Below, piece after piece: positions 9,002-17,554 of a DNA stretch of 64,000 nucleotides. The notes below the pieces were generated by a model. That model worked only from the letters and a program-made list of their open reading frames with translations. It had not been told where the DNA came from and made no database searches. Position numbers and translations under genes: made by a program. Origin of the DNA: Nitratireductor indicus C115. GTDB taxonomy: Bacteria > Pseudomonadota > Alphaproteobacteria > Rhizobiales > Rhizobiaceae. How positions within the stretch are numbered: the stretch's first letter is position 1; every line of letters starts with the position of its first letter. The stretch spans positions 289,568-353,567 of the forward strand of contig NZ_AMSI01000004.1 in assembly GCF_000300515.1 (NCBI RefSeq), read 5' to 3'.

Positions 9002-9949
9002 ATGGCCTTGGACAACGGGGAATGGAGTTACGCCGACGCGGACGAGGAGATTCTCACACGCATCGCCTGGTATTATTATAATGACGGGCTGACGCAGAAC
9101 GAGATCGGCGAAAAGCTCAACTTGTCGCGTATCAAGGTTTCGCGCTTGCTCGAAAGCGGTCGGCGTTCCGGCATCATCCAGGTACGGATCAATTCACGCT
9201 ATCAGGGCTGTCTCTCATTGGAGCGGCAAATCAAGGAGCGCTACGGGCTGCTCGAAGCCTACGTGGTGCCGGAGCTTCCCGGTCAGGATCCGAGCGACCG
9301 GCTCGGTCAGGCAGCGGCGCAATTCCTCATGCAGCGCTTGCATCCGAACGATCTTCTGGCGGTTGGCTGGGGCGCAACGGTCTCGAATACGATCCAGCGG
9401 CTCGGCCACCTCGCCAACGAGCGCAATATCGGCCTCGTAAGTCTCACGGGCGGCGTTGGTACGTATGTCGATGGTATGCGTACGGCCAATTGGGGCAGCG
9501 GTGTGCATCTCGTGCCCGCGCCGCTCGTCGTCCGTGATCCGAATGTGGCGCGCAATCTCTCATCTGAACCTGCTGTCGCCAATTTGCTCGATATGGCGCT
9601 GAATGCCACTTACCAACTCGTCGGCATCGGTGAGATTTCCGCCACCTCCACAGTTGTCCGCTCCGGTTATGTCAGCCCGGACGAGGTTGAACCGCTGCGC
9701 CGCAAGGGCGCGGTTGGCGACATTCTCTGCCAGTTCTACAACGAGCGCGGCGAAACGCTCGACCTGCCGCTGCACGACCGGGTGATCGGCGTAAAGCTGG
9801 CGGCGCTGTCGCGTGCCGAAAAAGTCGTGGCGGCAGCCGGCGGCATCCAGAAGGTGCAGGCCATCCATGCGGCGCTTCGTGGAAAATTCGTCGGCATCCT
9901 CATAACCGATGAGACGACGGCTGCCGGCCTCATCGAGTTCAGGGACTGA
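9002..9949 (+). CDS. lsrR: Transcriptional repressor LsrR (SorC family)
   Basis: 315 residues, matching enterobacterial LsrR (317). The N-terminal helix-turn-helix reads YNDGLTQNEIGEKLNLSRIKVSRLLESGRRSGIIQVRI. The rest is the SorC effector-binding domain, with GWGATVSNTI, SLTGGVGTY and the C-terminal VAAAGGIQKVQAIHAALRGK and LITDETTA. It is expected to bind phospho-AI-2 made by LsrK and then release the divergent promoters. The ATG at 9002 has GAAGGAAG upstream, and an in-frame TTG at 8981 would start inside the operator. lsrK follows after 3 nt. Confidence 0.93.
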   Translation: MALDNGEWSYADADEEILTRIAWYYYNDGLTQNEIGEKLNLSRIKVSRLLESGRRSGIIQVRINSRYQGCLSLERQIKERYGLLEAYVVPELPGQDPSDRLGQAAAQFLMQRLHPNDLLAVGWGATVSNTIQRLGHLANERNIGLVSLTGGVGTYVDGMRTANWGSGVHLVPAPLVVRDPNVARNLSSEPAVANLLDMALNATYQLVGIGEISATSTVVRSGYVSPDEVEPLRRKGAVGDILCQFYNERGETLDLPLHDRVIGVKLAALSRAEKVVAAAGGIQKVQAIHAALRGKFVGILITDETTAAGLIEFRD

Positions 9950-9952
9950 ACC

Positions 9953-11515
9953 ATGACGACTTCCTATCTACTCGCCGTCGACGCCGGTACCGGCAGCGGC
10001 CGCGCCGTGATCTTCAACGAAAACGGGAACCAGATTGCGAGCGCGCAGCATGAATGGTGGCACAAGACCGATCCGCGCTTTCCGGGATCGATGGATTTCG
10101 ACGTGGACGGCAATTGGTCACTGCTTTCGCGTGCAATCCGGCAGGCAATCGCCGAAGCTGGTATCACCGCCGCGGAGATTCGCGCCGTCAGCGCCACCAG
10201 CATGCGCGAGGCCTTTGTTGTCTATGATCGCAGCGGCCGCGAAATCTGGGCCTGCGCCAATGTCGATAGCCGGGCCGTCGCCGAAGTGCGCGACCTGAAA
10301 CGCGACTTACCCGGCCTTGAGCGCGATCTTTATGCCGAGACCGGGCAGACCTTTGCGCTCGGCGCGCTGCCGCGCCTTCTCTGGTTGAAGCGGAATCTGC
10401 CAGACGTGTATGACCGCATCGATCGGATCAGTATGCTCTCCGACTGGGTCTTGATGCGCCTTTCCGGCGTGATCGCCAGCGACCCTTCGAATGCGGGGAC
10501 GACGGGCCTCTACGGCTTAGCGAAACGCGACTGGTTGCCGGAGGCAATGACCAAGGCCGGCATGCGCGATGACATTTTCCCCGAAAGCGTCGAGCCCGGA
10601 ACGATCATCGGACACGTCACTGATAAAGCAGCGGAAGAGACAGGCCTTACCGCCGGAACACCCGTCGTCATGGGCGGCGGAGACTGTCAGACCGGCGCTG
10701 CAGCGATCGGCGTCGTCAACGAAGGCGATTGCGCCGTGCTTGGCGGCACCTTCTGGCAGCAGGTTGTCAATGTCGGACCCTCGGTTTCCGATCCCTCTAT
10801 GGATCTGCGTATCAATCCGCACGTCGTGGCGGGTCTCAATCAGGCGGAGGCAATCAGTTTTTTCGTCGGTATGGTGATGCGCTGGTTCCGCGACAGCTTT
10901 GGCGCGGAGGAAGTGGTCGCCGCAGGGCGAGGCGGAGATGCCTATCGTCTCCTTGAAGAAAAAGCAGCACGTGTGCCGGTCGGTGCCCATGGCATCATCC
11001 CGGTCTTTTCCGACGTCATGCACTACGGCAACTGGTATCACGCCGCACCCTCGCTTCTGAATCTTTCCATCGATCCGGAAAAATCCGGCAAGGCTGCAAT
11101 TTTCCGTGCCCTGCAGGAGAACGCAGCCATCGTCGCGGCCCGCAATCTCTCGGCCATCTTCAAGCTCTCCGGCAAGACGCCGGAAAAGATCGTCTTCGCA
11201 GCCGGCGCATCCAAATCCGCCCATTGGTCGCAGATCCTTTCGAGCGCCACCGGCCTTCCGGTCGTCACCCCGGTCGTCAAGGAAGCAACCGCGCTCGGGT
11301 GTGCGGTTGCTGCAGCCACCGGTATCGGCCTCTACCGCGATTTCGTCGAGGCAGCAGAAGGCTGGGTACGCTGGGACGGTCGCTTCGAGCCGAATCTCAA
11401 GCACAAAGCGATTTATGACGAGGCGGGTAAGCGCTGGGCGCGGGCCTATGCGCTGCAGCGCCAGCTTGTCGACGAGGGTGTCACCACAGCCATGTGGAAA
11501 GCACCAGGCCTTTGA
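9953..11515 (+). CDS. lsrK: Autoinducer-2 kinase LsrK (FGGY family)
   Basis: 520 residues; LsrK of E. coli is 530. It phosphorylates AI-2 in the cytoplasm, trapping it and making the LsrR inducer. The FGGY fold is marked by the N-terminal phosphate-binding VDAGTGSGRAVIF, ATSMREAFVVYD with NVDSRA, the catalytic-loop region GGGDCQTGAAAIG and the C-terminal adenosine-binding FAAGASKSAHWSQI. The ATSMREA and GGGDCQTGA stretches separate LsrK from sugar kinases. It lies between lsrR and lsrG. Confidence 0.95.
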   Translation: MTTSYLLAVDAGTGSGRAVIFNENGNQIASAQHEWWHKTDPRFPGSMDFDVDGNWSLLSRAIRQAIAEAGITAAEIRAVSATSMREAFVVYDRSGREIWACANVDSRAVAEVRDLKRDLPGLERDLYAETGQTFALGALPRLLWLKRNLPDVYDRIDRISMLSDWVLMRLSGVIASDPSNAGTTGLYGLAKRDWLPEAMTKAGMRDDIFPESVEPGTIIGHVTDKAAEETGLTAGTPVVMGGGDCQTGAAAIGVVNEGDCAVLGGTFWQQVVNVGPSVSDPSMDLRINPHVVAGLNQAEAISFFVGMVMRWFRDSFGAEEVVAAGRGGDAYRLLEEKAARVPVGAHGIIPVFSDVMHYGNWYHAAPSLLNLSIDPEKSGKAAIFRALQENAAIVAARNLSAIFKLSGKTPEKIVFAAGASKSAHWSQILSSATGLPVVTPVVKEATALGCAVAAATGIGLYRDFVEAAEGWVRWDGRFEPNLKHKAIYDEAGKRWARAYALQRQLVDEGVTTAMWKAPGL

Positions 11516-11553
11516 CCTTTCAACCGAGACTTCAACACAACGGGAATTGAGAC

Positions 11554-11859
11554 ATGCTCATCCAAATGGTCAGCATCAACGTCAAGCAGGGCTATGCCGA
11601 AGAATTTCTGGAGGCGTTCCGCATCAATTATGAAGGTACCCGCCAAGAGCCAGGCAACCTTCGCTTTGACGTACTTCGTAACCCCGATGACGACCACCGT
11701 TTTGTCATTTACGAGGTTTTCAAGTCGTCGGACGCGCTCGATGAGCATCGCAAAACTCCGCACTATCAAGAATGCGTCCGCAGGATCGATCCGATCCTCA
11801 ACGGCCCGCGCACCAAGACTTTCTACAATGTGGAGATGGCAGATTTTCTTGGTGCCTGA
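11554..11859 (+). CDS. lsrG: Phospho-AI-2 isomerase LsrG (ABM domain)
   Basis: 101 residues of the antibiotic biosynthesis monooxygenase fold; LsrG of E. coli is 96. It isomerises phospho-DPD, the first step in clearing the signal. LsrG-like blocks are MVSINVKQGYAEEFLEAF, EPGNLRFDVL and YEVFKSSDALDEHRKTPHY. The ATG at 11554 follows CGGGAATTGAG. It is the last intact lsr gene; the thiolase-like LsrF that normally acts after LsrG is not in the window. Confidence 0.92.
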   Translation: MLIQMVSINVKQGYAEEFLEAFRINYEGTRQEPGNLRFDVLRNPDDDHRFVIYEVFKSSDALDEHRKTPHYQECVRRIDPILNGPRTKTFYNVEMADFLGA

Positions 11860-11976
11860 GTTCGCTGCGACAATCCCTGCTACCAGAACCGCAATTCGTA
11901 TGGCACTAGGCGTTCGCTGCAACTCATCCGCCCCCGGCAATCAAGACTGATAGTCAAGGATTGCCAGCGGCATGCG

Positions 11977-11993
11977 ATCAACGCGGCGTTGAT
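11977..11993. repeat. Short perfect inverted repeat after lsrG
   Basis: ATCAACGC and GCGTTGAT flank a single G. The site lies in the gap between lsrG and the first MaoC/IS6 scar. There is no following T-run, so it is a weak terminator candidate; it could equally be an operator or the edge of an old insertion. Confidence 0.3.
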
Positions 11994-12024
11994 AATAAAC
12001 TATGAAGAAGTGCCCATAGCCAGC

Positions 12025-12120
12025 TCAGGAAGGTTGCGGTCGCCCCATCATCAGTCGCAGCGATTCGTATATCATAACGGTCTTGCCGTTCTGGTTTCGC
12101 ACGCTGTTGCGTATGCGCAC
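12025..12120 (-). pseudogene. MaoC-like hydratase, C-terminal fragment (copy 1)
   Basis: On the minus strand this reads RNSVRNQNGKTVMIYESL and ends MMGRPQPS before a TGA. That is the C-terminal strand region of MaoC-like acyl dehydratases (hot-dog fold). Everything N-terminal is gone: upstream the frame runs straight into IS6-family transposase sequence. A close copy lies at 21338-21440 in the same orientation, and the similarity continues a dozen bases past the stop codon. It looks like a gene cut by a transposition or deletion and is not expected to make a working enzyme. Confidence 0.65.
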
Positions 12121-12441
12121 TAAGGTATCGCCGACGCTGTCGATGGCTCGACAAAGACACATCCACTGCCCGTGAACCTTGATGTAGGTCTCGTTCACAT
12201 GCCACGGGCAGTCGGCGGACCGCTTGCAGCGGTTATCGTTACAGCAACACCTGCGAGGAGTGGACAACCAGCAATGGTTCGTCGAATGGTCAACGCTGAC
12301 GCCGCGTTCAGCCATCATCTCCTTCAGATCCCGCAGACTCAGGACATAGGCCAGATACCATCGCACGCATAGCCGGATCACCGAGTGATCGAAGTGGCCA
12401 CCTTTGAATATCATGAAACGCGCTTCCAAATGGGGTTGACC
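12121..12441 (-). mobile_element. IS6-family transposase remnant
   Basis: The minus-strand frame contains FKGGHFDHSVIRLCVRWYLA, then SLRDLKEMMAERGVSVDHST, and after a decayed stretch WHVNETYIKVHGQW and CRAIDSVGDT. These are the N-terminal DNA-binding part and first catalytic Asp (DETYIKV in intact elements, here NETYIKV) of rhizobial IS6-type transposases. The middle, roughly 12220-12270, is scrambled, the catalytic Asp is replaced by Asn, and the C-terminal half is replaced by MaoC sequence. No terminal inverted repeats were recognised. An inactive relic. Confidence 0.75.
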
Positions 12442-12594
12442 TCATGCCATCAGCGGGTTTCCGAAAAGTCTGCAACAGAACTTTCCCTGTCCGCCACCCA
12501 GAAGCAGTCGGACAGGAACCCAGCCCGATCCAACCGAGACGGTCAGTTGCGTCTCATTCAAATCGCAATGGTCGATAGCGACGGGCATCATTAT

Positions 12595-12645
12595 ATTGCA
12601 ATATTTTGCAAATATATTAATTTGTTGCAATTGAATGCATAAATG
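12595..12645. promoter_or_regulatory. TTGCAA-rich operator region before the transketolase gene
   Basis: An AT-rich patch carries three TTGCAA copies or near-copies, including TTTTGCAAATATATT and TTGTTGCAATTGAATGCA, about 45-95 nt before the transketolase ATG. The core TGCAAATAT recurs upstream of the sugar-binding protein gene (17351). The shared word suggests one regulator, probably the SorC protein at 16371. The rest of the 12442-12690 gap shows no gene. Confidence 0.45.
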
Positions 12646-12690
12646 AGATACGCCCACAAGCACTTGATTGACTGCCAGGGAGCTTAAGCA

Positions 12691-14721
12691 ATGGGTGCGG
12701 ATGCGGCGAATGGTAATGGGATTGGGGAAGCCACCTGCTTGAGAGAAATGGCGAATGCCCTGCGTATGCTAGCGGTGGATGCAGTGGAGAATGCTCAGTC
12801 GGGACACCCTGGTATGCCATTGGGCATGGCCGACCTAGCCAGTGTACTGTTTACCCGGGTTCTTAAATTCGATGCCGCTGATCCCGACTGGCACGATCGC
12901 GATCGATTTGTCCTGTCGAACGGCCATGGATCCATGCTTCAATACGGACTCCTCTACCTTTCCGGTTACCCGGACATCTCCCTTGAAGACATAAAACGTT
13001 TTCGCCAGCGTGGCTCCATGGCTGCCGGGCATCCCGAGTTCCGTCATCCACGCGGAGTGGAAACGACAACCGGTCCCTTGGGTCAAGGTGTTGCGAACGC
13101 CGTTGGAATGGCGCTGGCCGAGCGCATATTGAACGGGCGCTTCGGCGACAAACTGGTTGATCACCGCACCTATGCATTCTGTGGTGACGGTTGTCTGATG
13201 GAAGGGGTGGCGCAGGAAGCCATCTCGCTTGCCGGGCATTTGGGACTTTCGAAGCTGACCCTTGTATTCGATGATAATGCGACGACAATCGACGGGACAA
13301 CGAGCGTCGCGACATCGGAAGATCACATCAAGCGTTTCGAGGCGGCGAACTGGGCCACGATCCGCATCGATGGCCATGATATGAAGGAGATCGAGAACGC
13401 CTTTGCATTCGCCGCGATAAGTGACAGGCCCACGCTCATCGCCGCCCGCACCCGCATTGGGTATGGAGCGCCGACGAAGGAAGGGAAGTCGGTGGCGCAT
13501 GGGGCACCTCTGGGCACCGAAGAGGTTGCCGGATTGAAAGCCAGCCTGGGTTGGGAGACACCAGCTTTCGAGATTCCCGCCCCCATCCTGAATGCATGGC
13601 GTCTGGCCGGGCAGCGCAGCAGGAACTTGCGCCAAGACTGGTCGGAGCGCCTGTCAGCGTCGGGTCGTGGTGGCGAGTTCTCTGCGGCAGTGGAAGGCCA
13701 GCGGTCCGGTGATCTGGAAGCACACTTCACCGGGGCGATCGCGGCTCTGGTGGCCAACCCGGTCAAGGAGCCGGTGCGCAAATCAAGTCAGCGCGCATGC
13801 GGCCTCTTGCTGCGAGATCTGGAAGAACTCATCGGCGGTTCCGCCGATCTCACGGGGAGCGTTCTGTCCGCAGCCGAAACCATGCGACCGATCGTTCCGA
13901 ACGACTACTCAGGCAATCATGTAAGCTATGGGGTGCGCGAGCACGCCATGGCCGCCGTGATGAACGGCATGGCGGCTCATGGAGGCGTTTTCCCTTATGG
14001 CGGAACATATCTGACGTTCAGTGACTATTGTCGGCCCTCATTGCGCCTTGCTGCCTTGATGCAGCTGTCTGTGGTGTTCCTCTTCAGCCACGATTCGATC
14101 GGCGTGGGTGAGGATGGGCCGACCCATCAGCCGATCGAGCAACTGGCTTCTCTGCGTGCTATCCCCGGTTTGAACGTGTATCGGCCTGCGGATGCCATTG
14201 AGGCTCTGGAGTGCTGGTATGATGCAGCAAATCGGAATGGTCCGGCAGCGATGGTTGTGTCCAGACAAGCCACGCCACAGGTGCGCACCAGAGCCGAGAA
14301 CCATATGCCCGCCAGGCGCGGCGGATACGTGCTTTCGCCATCCGATGGGCCGCGTGACGCAACGCTGCTTGCCACGGGCACCGAAGTCGCGCTTGCACTC
14401 GCCGTAAAAGATGTCCTGCAGGTGGAGGGCTACAAGATTGCCGTGGTTTCCATGCCCTGCTGGGAACGTTTCGATGAGCAGGACAGCATCTATCAACGGG
14501 ATGTTCTTGGAAACGCCGCACGCTTTTCGATTGAAGCCGGTTCACGATTTGGATGGACCCAGTATGTAGGTCATCGGGATCATGCATTCGGGATCGATGA
14601 TTTCGGTCTCTCGGCACCCGGGCCGCAAGTGTTCGAAGAGAAAGGTCTGACGGTCGAGCCTATCGCGCGCCGGATAATGGAACGACTTACCCGGTCAGAG
14701 GCTGAGCAGACGCTGGCTTGA
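12691..14721 (+). CDS. tkt: Transketolase
   Basis: Full-length, 676 residues, in a family of about 660-680. It moves two-carbon units between sugar phosphates using thiamine diphosphate. The TPP/Mg site is present as CGDGCLMEGVAQE followed by FDDNATTIDG. SGHPGMPLGMADLA, GPLGQGVANAVGMA and the second-domain GVREHAMAAVMNG with HDSIGVGEDGPTHQP are all intact. The ATG at 12691 follows CAGGGAGCTTAAGCA. It heads a cluster with xylulokinase, so it probably processes xylulose 5-phosphate. This is likely a dedicated catabolic copy, since a housekeeping tkt would be expected elsewhere. Confidence 0.95.
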   Translation: MGADAANGNGIGEATCLREMANALRMLAVDAVENAQSGHPGMPLGMADLASVLFTRVLKFDAADPDWHDRDRFVLSNGHGSMLQYGLLYLSGYPDISLEDIKRFRQRGSMAAGHPEFRHPRGVETTTGPLGQGVANAVGMALAERILNGRFGDKLVDHRTYAFCGDGCLMEGVAQEAISLAGHLGLSKLTLVFDDNATTIDGTTSVATSEDHIKRFEAANWATIRIDGHDMKEIENAFAFAAISDRPTLIAARTRIGYGAPTKEGKSVAHGAPLGTEEVAGLKASLGWETPAFEIPAPILNAWRLAGQRSRNLRQDWSERLSASGRGGEFSAAVEGQRSGDLEAHFTGAIAALVANPVKEPVRKSSQRACGLLLRDLEELIGGSADLTGSVLSAAETMRPIVPNDYSGNHVSYGVREHAMAAVMNGMAAHGGVFPYGGTYLTFSDYCRPSLRLAALMQLSVVFLFSHDSIGVGEDGPTHQPIEQLASLRAIPGLNVYRPADAIEALECWYDAANRNGPAAMVVSRQATPQVRTRAENHMPARRGGYVLSPSDGPRDATLLATGTEVALALAVKDVLQVEGYKIAVVSMPCWERFDEQDSIYQRDVLGNAARFSIEAGSRFGWTQYVGHRDHAFGIDDFGLSAPGPQVFEEKGLTVEPIARRIMERLTRSEAEQTLA

Positions 14722-14803
14722 CAAGCTGGCGCGATGTGCCGCGATAATCGCGCGGTAGGGGCGTTCCCTCACCGAATGACGTTAATCTTTGAATGCGGGC
14801 GCT

Positions 14804-16288
14804 ATGTATCTGGGTATCGATCTGGGAACCTCGTCGGCAAAATTGCTGATCGTCGATGAGGCTGAACGCGTTCAACTCTCTGCGACGCGACCGCTCCAGA
14901 CACATTACCCACGCCCGGACTGGTCGGAGCAGAATCCCTCCGACTGGGTGGATGCCGTGTTCGATACGCTCGCCGAGCTTGCCGCCGAAAAACCCCATAT
15001 TCTAGCTGACGTCAGATCGATTGGCTTTTCTGGTCATATGCATGCCTGTTTGCTGCTGGACGAGGCAAACGAACCGGTCCGTCCGGCTATCCTTTGGAAC
15101 GATTCACGCGCGGCAGCGATCGCTGAGCGCCTGAACGCGGATTATCCATATCTGGCGGATCAGCTTGGCGTTCTTCCCATGGCTGGCTTCACGGGACCGA
15201 AACTGGCCTGGCTCGCGGAAAACGAGCCGGAAACATTTCAACGCGCAAGGCGGCTTTCGTTTCCAAAGGACTATCTTCGCTTCAAGCTTGTGGGTGAGCA
15301 TGCGACCGATCCCTCCGAAGCCGCCGGCTCCTGGTTGTTCGACGAACAGAATCGAAAATGGTCTCAACCGGCCATCGAGGCTTGTGGTGCACGCCAGCTT
15401 ACATTCCCGAAAGTTTGCGAATCCGCCTCCGTTGCGGGCGTTCTGCACCTGGAATTGGCCTCCCGCTGGAATATGCGTGACGATGTGCAGGTGGTTGTCG
15501 GCGCCGGCGACGTTGCAGCGGGGGCCGCCGGTGTGGGTGCTGTCTCTCCCCGGAAGGGATTGATCTCGATTGGAACGTCAGCGCAGCTGTTGACCAGCCA
15601 TACAGCCTATGCTCCCAACACGCTTCAAACGGTTCACGCCTTTTGCCATGTGCTGGAAGGCGTCTGGTTCAATATGGCCGCGGTGCTGAACGGAGCAAGC
15701 GCATTGGGAGCGGTTGCCCGTTGGACAGGCCATGCCGAGCGCATGGGCGCGATGCTTGAAACCGTCGAAGCGCATTACACGGGCCCGTGTGATGTACTTG
15801 CCCTGCCATATCTCGCAGGTGAACGCACCCCTCACAACGACGCGACAGCGCGAGCGGCCTTTATTGGCATGTCTGCCGAAACCCGAGCGCATCACCTGGC
15901 TCAAGCCATGATGGAGGCTATCGCATTCTCTCTGGCAGACGGGTTGGAGGTGCTGGGCGGCGGCGGGAAGTCACCGACATCGTTCATACTCATCGGGGGC
16001 GGTGCTCGCTCACCATTCTGGGCGCAGATGATAGCCAACATTCTTGGCGTAGTGCTCGAAACCAGCGATGTTTCAGAGATGGGGCCTTCATTTGGCGCCG
16101 CACGTCTGGCGCGGTGCGCTTTCCAGACGTCGATCACCCTGGAACACTTCAAGCCGCCAGTCGCGCGACACAGGTTCGTCCCCGATGCCCAGTTGCACGC
16201 CGCCTATCAGCCACGGCTGGAAATTTTCAGGTCCCTCTACCGTTCTCTGAAGCCTGAGTTTGCCAAACTTGCATCTTCAGGCCCCTAA
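14804..16288 (+). CDS. xylB: Xylulokinase
   Basis: FGGY-family kinase, 494 residues, converting D-xylulose to xylulose 5-phosphate. It follows E. coli XylB closely: MYLGIDLGTSSAKLLIVDE, WSEQNPSDW, FSGHMHACLLLD, PAILWNDSRA, FPKDYLRFKLVGEHATDPSEA, the catalytic Asp in GAGDVAAGAAGVG, PYLAGERTPHND and LIGGGARSPFW. The ATG at 14804 gives the family N-terminus, and an in-frame TTG at 14789 is possible. Neither has a strong ribosome site. It lies 82 nt after transketolase; no xylose isomerase is nearby, so the sugar probably arrives as a ketose. Confidence 0.93.
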   Translation: MYLGIDLGTSSAKLLIVDEAERVQLSATRPLQTHYPRPDWSEQNPSDWVDAVFDTLAELAAEKPHILADVRSIGFSGHMHACLLLDEANEPVRPAILWNDSRAAAIAERLNADYPYLADQLGVLPMAGFTGPKLAWLAENEPETFQRARRLSFPKDYLRFKLVGEHATDPSEAAGSWLFDEQNRKWSQPAIEACGARQLTFPKVCESASVAGVLHLELASRWNMRDDVQVVVGAGDVAAGAAGVGAVSPRKGLISIGTSAQLLTSHTAYAPNTLQTVHAFCHVLEGVWFNMAAVLNGASALGAVARWTGHAERMGAMLETVEAHYTGPCDVLALPYLAGERTPHNDATARAAFIGMSAETRAHHLAQAMMEAIAFSLADGLEVLGGGGKSPTSFILIGGGARSPFWAQMIANILGVVLETSDVSEMGPSFGAARLARCAFQTSITLEHFKPPVARHRFVPDAQLHAAYQPRLEIFRSLYRSLKPEFAKLASSGP

Positions 16289-16370
16289 ATTTAAGTCCGA
16301 TGGTGAACCGCCGGAGGATCGGGTTTGAAACGGTCAGGCTGGCACCATCATCAGTGATCCGGAGTCTGTG

Positions 16371-17321
16371 ATGCCGCGCCCGCCCAGGAATGAAGCAACC
16401 GTCATCAAGATAGCCCAGATGCGTTATGACCAGGGCCTCTCTCAAAGCGAGATTGCCGAGAAACTAGGCGTGTCCGTCGCCACTGTAAGCCGGCATCTCC
16501 AGATCGCCATGGATCATGGCATCGTCGAGATTCGGGTGGCTGAGAACCTCCATCGCGATACCAGTCTTGAGAAAGAGCTGTCCCAGGCCTTCCAGCTGCG
16601 TGACGCTGTTGTGGTGATCAACCAGTACGGAGCTTCCGAGACCAGCCGTGTACTGGGCAGCGCCTGCGCGCGGTTTCTTTCGCAGAACATGCACCGAGGC
16701 GACATAATCGGCGTTTCCAACGGCGAGACCGTGGCCTCCGTTGCAGCCGAGATGCGAAGGGCCAAATCGAGGGATCATCAGGTCGTGACGTTGATAGGCG
16801 GCGTTGGAAAAGCGGAGGAGCCCACTCACACGGCACAGATTTGCCGCGCATTCGCAGATGCCATCGATGCCAAGGCGCGCATTCTGCCGTTACCGGCCGT
16901 AGTGGAGAGCAGCGACATTGCTCTGACGCTTAGAAGCACGGACGCTTTCCAGGACATCAATGGACTATATAGTTCGATGAGCATGGCACTGGTCGGCATC
17001 GGCTCGCTGCACGCGGCATCGTCAAGTGTACGCGACGGCTTGTTTACCCAGCAACAATTCGCCGACATCGAGAAGCAGGGTGGGGTCGGTACCATCTGCG
17101 CGCGCTTCTATGATGGCGAGGGGCGCGTTCTGAAATCAGGCCTCGAAGAGCGAACCCTGTCGATCTTCCTGGACCAGTTTGCCCAGATACCGATGCGCGT
17201 GGGTGTGGCCTACGGTGAAAGCAAGGTGGTTGCCATTCATGCCGCCGTCAGGGGAAAGTTGGTGAACGTATTGGCAACCGACGAAACGACAGCCCGAGCT
17301 CTGCTTCAGAATCCTAAATAA
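16371..17321 (+). CDS. SorC/DeoR-type sugar-binding transcriptional regulator
   Basis: 316 residues. The N-terminal helix-turn-helix is YDQGLSQSEIAEKLGVSVATVSRHLQIA. The SorC effector domain shows ISNGETVAS-like GVSNGETVASVA, TLIGGVGKAEE, a central LVGIGSL and the C-terminal AYGESKVVAIHAAVRGK and LATDETTA. It is related to LsrR but clearly a separate gene. The ATG at 16371 has GGAG upstream. Sitting between the kinase and the importer, it probably responds to the phosphorylated sugar and controls both. The TTGCAA-type sites at 12595 and 17323 are its likely operators. Confidence 0.88.
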   Translation: MPRPPRNEATVIKIAQMRYDQGLSQSEIAEKLGVSVATVSRHLQIAMDHGIVEIRVAENLHRDTSLEKELSQAFQLRDAVVVINQYGASETSRVLGSACARFLSQNMHRGDIIGVSNGETVASVAAEMRRAKSRDHQVVTLIGGVGKAEEPTHTAQICRAFADAIDAKARILPLPAVVESSDIALTLRSTDAFQDINGLYSSMSMALVGIGSLHAASSSVRDGLFTQQQFADIEKQGGVGTICARFYDGEGRVLKSGLEERTLSIFLDQFAQIPMRVGVAYGESKVVAIHAAVRGKLVNVLATDETTARALLQNPK

Positions 17322-17322
17322 A

Positions 17323-17360
17323 TGCAAATAATTACATTTATGTAATTCATTGCAAATATT
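17323..17360. promoter_or_regulatory. Operator region upstream of the sugar-binding protein gene
   Basis: Two direct TGCAAAT words (17323-17329, 17351-17357) flank a perfect palindrome ATTACAT-TT-ATGTAAT (17331-17346). The second word continues as TGCAAATATT, which also occurs before the transketolase gene. The layout suggests cooperative binding of an oligomeric SorC-type repressor or activator. It starts right at the end of the regulator gene. Confidence 0.5.
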
Positions 17361-17393
17361 GCCGTTTAATCTAGGGTGTTGGGACCAGAGAAT

Positions 17394-17470
17394 GCTCGAC
17401 ATTTCTCGAGCGGGTTTGTTTCCGGGCGGGTGGAGCGTGAAGCCTGGCAGACAAGAGGACAACCCGCTGT
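17394..17470 (+). promoter_or_regulatory. Structured leader before the sugar-binding protein gene
   Basis: A hairpin GCTCGA-catttc-TCGAGC (17394-17411) is followed by AGCGGGTT near 17410 and its complement AACCCGCT near 17462, which could form a longer outer stem. The coding start is at 17555. No known riboswitch class was recognised; the leader may just stabilise the transcript or hold a promoter. Confidence 0.3.
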
Positions 17471-17554
17471 CCCGACAAATGTTCGGGTGCATGAAGCTGG
17501 TGCACGCGGTGTGATTACTGCGGACATTGCATTTATGAACCGGGAGGATCTGTG

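Noticed and set aside
12025-12120. First read as the end of an IS6 transposase
   Set aside because: The RNQNGKTVMIYE block matches MaoC-like hydratases and recurs at 21.3 kb without IS6 sequence, so it is a MaoC fragment fused to the IS remnant.
17394-17554. Possible riboswitch before the sugar-binding protein gene
   Set aside because: Stems are present but no conserved core of a known riboswitch class was recognised.
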